From: Cellulomonas hominis
GTDB taxonomy: Bacteria; Actinomycetota; Actinomycetes; Actinomycetales; Cellulomonadaceae
Length of the DNA stretch: 37,317 bases
Assembly: GCF_005239125.1 (NCBI RefSeq)
Contig: NZ_SZYE01000014.1
Coordinates: forward strand, 1 to 37,317
Reading direction: 5' to 3'
The translations under genes and the position numbers were made by a program. Positions 35,787 through 37,317 of the stretch are shown one piece after another; position 1 is the first letter of the stretch, and each line of letters opens with the position of its first letter. The notes beneath the pieces are model-generated. The model saw only the letters and a program-made list of their open reading frames with translations, searched no databases and was not told the origin of the DNA.

Positions 35787-36527
35787 TCAGAAGCGGCCGC
35801 CCATCAGCACGACCAGCGCGAGGGCGCCGACGACGCCGGCCGCCAGCGCGGCGTCGGCGGCACCGAGGGGCACCGGGCGCCACACCGTGCGCGGGCCGGC
35901 GGACAGCCCCCGCGACTCCAGCGCGAGCGCGACCCGCTCCGACGCGCGGATCGACGCGACCAGCAGCGCGAAGGCCGACCGGGCGAGGCCGCACCACCCC
36001 TCGCGCGGCCGGCCGTCCCGCCCGAGCGGCGCGCGGACCAGCTGCGCCGCCCGGATCGTCGCCCACTGCCGCGGCAGCCCCGCGAGCATCCGGTGGCCCG
36101 CCAGCAGCGCGTACGCGTACCGCGGGCTCAGCCGCGCGTGCCGGACGAGGCTCACCATCAGGTCCCGCGGCGGCGTGCTCGCGAGGAACGCGACGGTCGC
36201 GACCCCGATCACGCACCCGCGCAGGGCGAGCGCCGCGCCGACCACCAGGCCCTCGTGGGTCACCCGGAACGGCCCGCCGGCGAGCAGGACGGCGCCCGGC
36301 CGGCTCATCGCGTTGACCAGCAGCACCCCGACGCCGAACGTCCAGAACGGCACCTGCGCGAGCAGCAGCCGCCGGCCGCCCACCCCGGCGCCCCAGCGGG
36401 CCGCGCCGAGCCCGAGCAGGTACAGCGCCGCGAGCGCGGCCGGCTCCAGCAGGGCGAGGGTCACGAGCGACACCGCGACGACCAGCAGCAGCTTGACCGT
36501 CGGGTTCCGGGCGCCGAGCGCCGTCAC
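35787..36527 (-). CDS. ecfT: ECF transporter transmembrane component EcfT
   Basis: A 246-residue energy-coupling-factor T subunit with several membrane segments at each end. The cytoplasmic coupling helices lie in the middle (SLVRHARLSPRYAYALLAGH, VASIRASERVALALESRGLS), where ESRG stands for the usual A-R-G/S motif that grips the ATPases. It links an S component that binds a vitamin or metal to ATP hydrolysis. The GTG start overlaps the EcfA stop. The S component is not in the window, so the substrate is unknown. Confidence 0.88.
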   Translation of the reverse strand: MTALGARNPTVKLLLVVAVSLVTLALLEPAALAALYLLGLGAARWGAGVGGRRLLLAQVPFWTFGVGVLLVNAMSRPGAVLLAGGPFRVTHEGLVVGAALALRGCVIGVATVAFLASTPPRDLMVSLVRHARLSPRYAYALLAGHRMLAGLPRQWATIRAAQLVRAPLGRDGRPREGWCGLARSAFALLVASIRASERVALALESRGLSAGPRTVWRPVPLGAADAALAAGVVGALALVVLMGGRF

Positions 36528-37317
36528 CGGACCGGCACCCCCGTCGGGCCCGGAGCGGCGGCCGCGCGCAGGGCGCGGGCGTCCAGCGCGGCGAGCGCGT
36601 CGCGCAGCCGCGCCGCGTCGCCGACCACCTCCGCGAGCCGACGCAGGAGCCGCGAGGGGCGCAGCCGCGCGGCGGCGAGGAGGCGCGGATCGCGCAGCAG
36701 CGCGAGCGGGTCCACGTCCGCGACCAGCCCGCCGTCGGCGACGACCAGCACCCGGTCCGCGACCGACGCCACCGCCCGCAGGTCGTGGCAGGTGAGCAGC
36801 ACGGCCCGCCCGGCGCGGGCCTCGTCCGCGAGCGCCCGCAGCACCGCCGTGGTGCCGTGCCGGTCGAGCCCGAACGTCAGTTCGTCCGCCAGCAGGACCG
36901 GGCGGTCGTGGACGAGCATCGCGGCCAGGCTCAGCCGGCGCTGCTCGCCGCCGGACAGCCGGTGCGGGTCCCGGTCGGCGAGCGCGGCGAGGCCGAACCG
37001 GGCGAGCACGGCGGCCACCCGGTCGTCCGTCCCGGGGCCCGGCGGCAGCCCGACGGCGACCTCGGCCGCCACGGTGCGCCCCGCGAGCTGGTGCTCGGGG
37101 TTCTGCACGACGAGCCCGGGGCGCGCACCCTCGACGACGCCCGCGAGCGGGGGCAGCACGCCCGCGAGGGTGGCGACGAGCGTGGACTTGCCCGAGCCGT
37201 TGGCCCCGACGACCGCCACGACCTCGCCGGCGCGCAGCCGGAGGTCGACGTCGCGGAGCACGGGCTGCGCGGCGGGCCGGCGGCGGGCCGCCCGACCCGC
37301 GGGCCGCCGGCCGACCG
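36524..37317 (-). CDS. ecfA: ECF transporter ATPase EcfA, 5' part beyond window end
   Basis: The visible part holds a complete ABC ATPase domain: Walker A VVGANGSGKSTL, Q-loop VVQNPEHQ, signature RLSGGEQRRLSLA, Walker B LLADELTFGLD (Leu where Pro is usual in DEPT) and H-loop LLTCHDLR. A GTG at 37261 could start it, but the frame stays open to the window edge and reads RRRPAAQP before LRDVDLRL. The first strand that normally precedes LRDVDL is missing after that GTG. The real gene therefore probably begins outside. It may be a fused double ATPase whose first domain lies beyond the edge. Confidence 0.88.
   Translation of the reverse strand, partial: VGRRPAGRAARRRPAAQPVLRDVDLRLRAGEVVAVVGANGSGKSTLVATLAGVLPPLAGVVEGARPGLVVQNPEHQLAGRTVAAEVAVGLPPGPGTDDRVAAVLARFGLAALADRDPHRLSGGEQRRLSLAAMLVHDRPVLLADELTFGLDRHGTTAVLRALADEARAGRAVLLTCHDLRAVASVADRVLVVADGGLVADVDPLALLRDPRLLAAARLRPSRLLRRLAEVVGDAARLRDALAALDARALRAAAAPGPTGVPVR

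Overview
The window is 37.3 kb of very GC-rich DNA, dense in short-spaced genes, with many GTG starts and many start/stop overlaps of the GTGA or TGATG kind. Gene content and order point to an actinobacterium. A Micrococcales member close to Cellulomonas is my best guess, because of the base composition, the secreted GH43 glycosidase operon, a DasR-type PTS locus and abundant leaderless-type promoters. The genus is an inference.

Layout. 1-9 kb: start of a DAK2-domain gene, rpmB (zinc-type L28), a GNAT acetyltransferase, a lipoprotein, a decayed ABC-transporter ATPase, thiL, a DUF3515 lipoprotein, ddl, a cystathionine gamma-synthase-like PLP enzyme, gpsA and plsC. 9-11.3 kb: a three-gene cassette of a PAS-ANTAR-STAS protein, a 61-residue acidic protein and a GAF-ANTAR protein. 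11.4-16.9 kb: a five-gene sugar operon (binding protein, two permeases, GH43 lipoprotein, LacI regulator), every junction overlapping by 4 nt. 16.9-21.4 kb: murA, leuD, leuC and the divergent IclR-family regulator ndgR. 21.4-26 kb: tRNA-Glu and tRNA-Gln, a HAD hydrolase, gltX, an FAH-family enzyme and a methyltransferase. 26-28 kb: a multipass membrane protein of acyltransferase type and a PdxH-like oxidase. 27.9-31.8 kb: a split GlcNAc-type PTS (IIA, two IIB, GntR regulator, divergent IIC, HPr) with three dre-like operators. 31.8-37.3 kb: RNase HI, a Ski2-like helicase, a VIT-family metal transporter behind two DtxR/IdeR-like boxes, and EcfT/EcfA of an ECF importer cut by the window end.

Much of this (rpmB-thiL-ddl-gpsA, leuCD-ndgR, tRNA-Glu/Gln, gltX-FAH) matches a conserved actinobacterial neighbourhood that I recall from Mycobacterium tuberculosis around Rv2974-Rv2993. 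The ANTAR cassette, the GH43 operon, the PLP enzyme and the ABC remnant look like lineage-specific insertions into that backbone.

The most interesting signals are regulatory. Thirteen genes carry a -10-like hexamer 6-8 nt before the start codon (leaderless transcripts). A dre-controlled PTS regulon has a duplicated IIB. Paired iron-box-like sites lie just upstream of the -35 of a metal-storage or efflux gene. A three-armed intergenic palindrome family occurs twice, at convergent gene ends. I found no CRISPR array, phage or intact insertion sequence.
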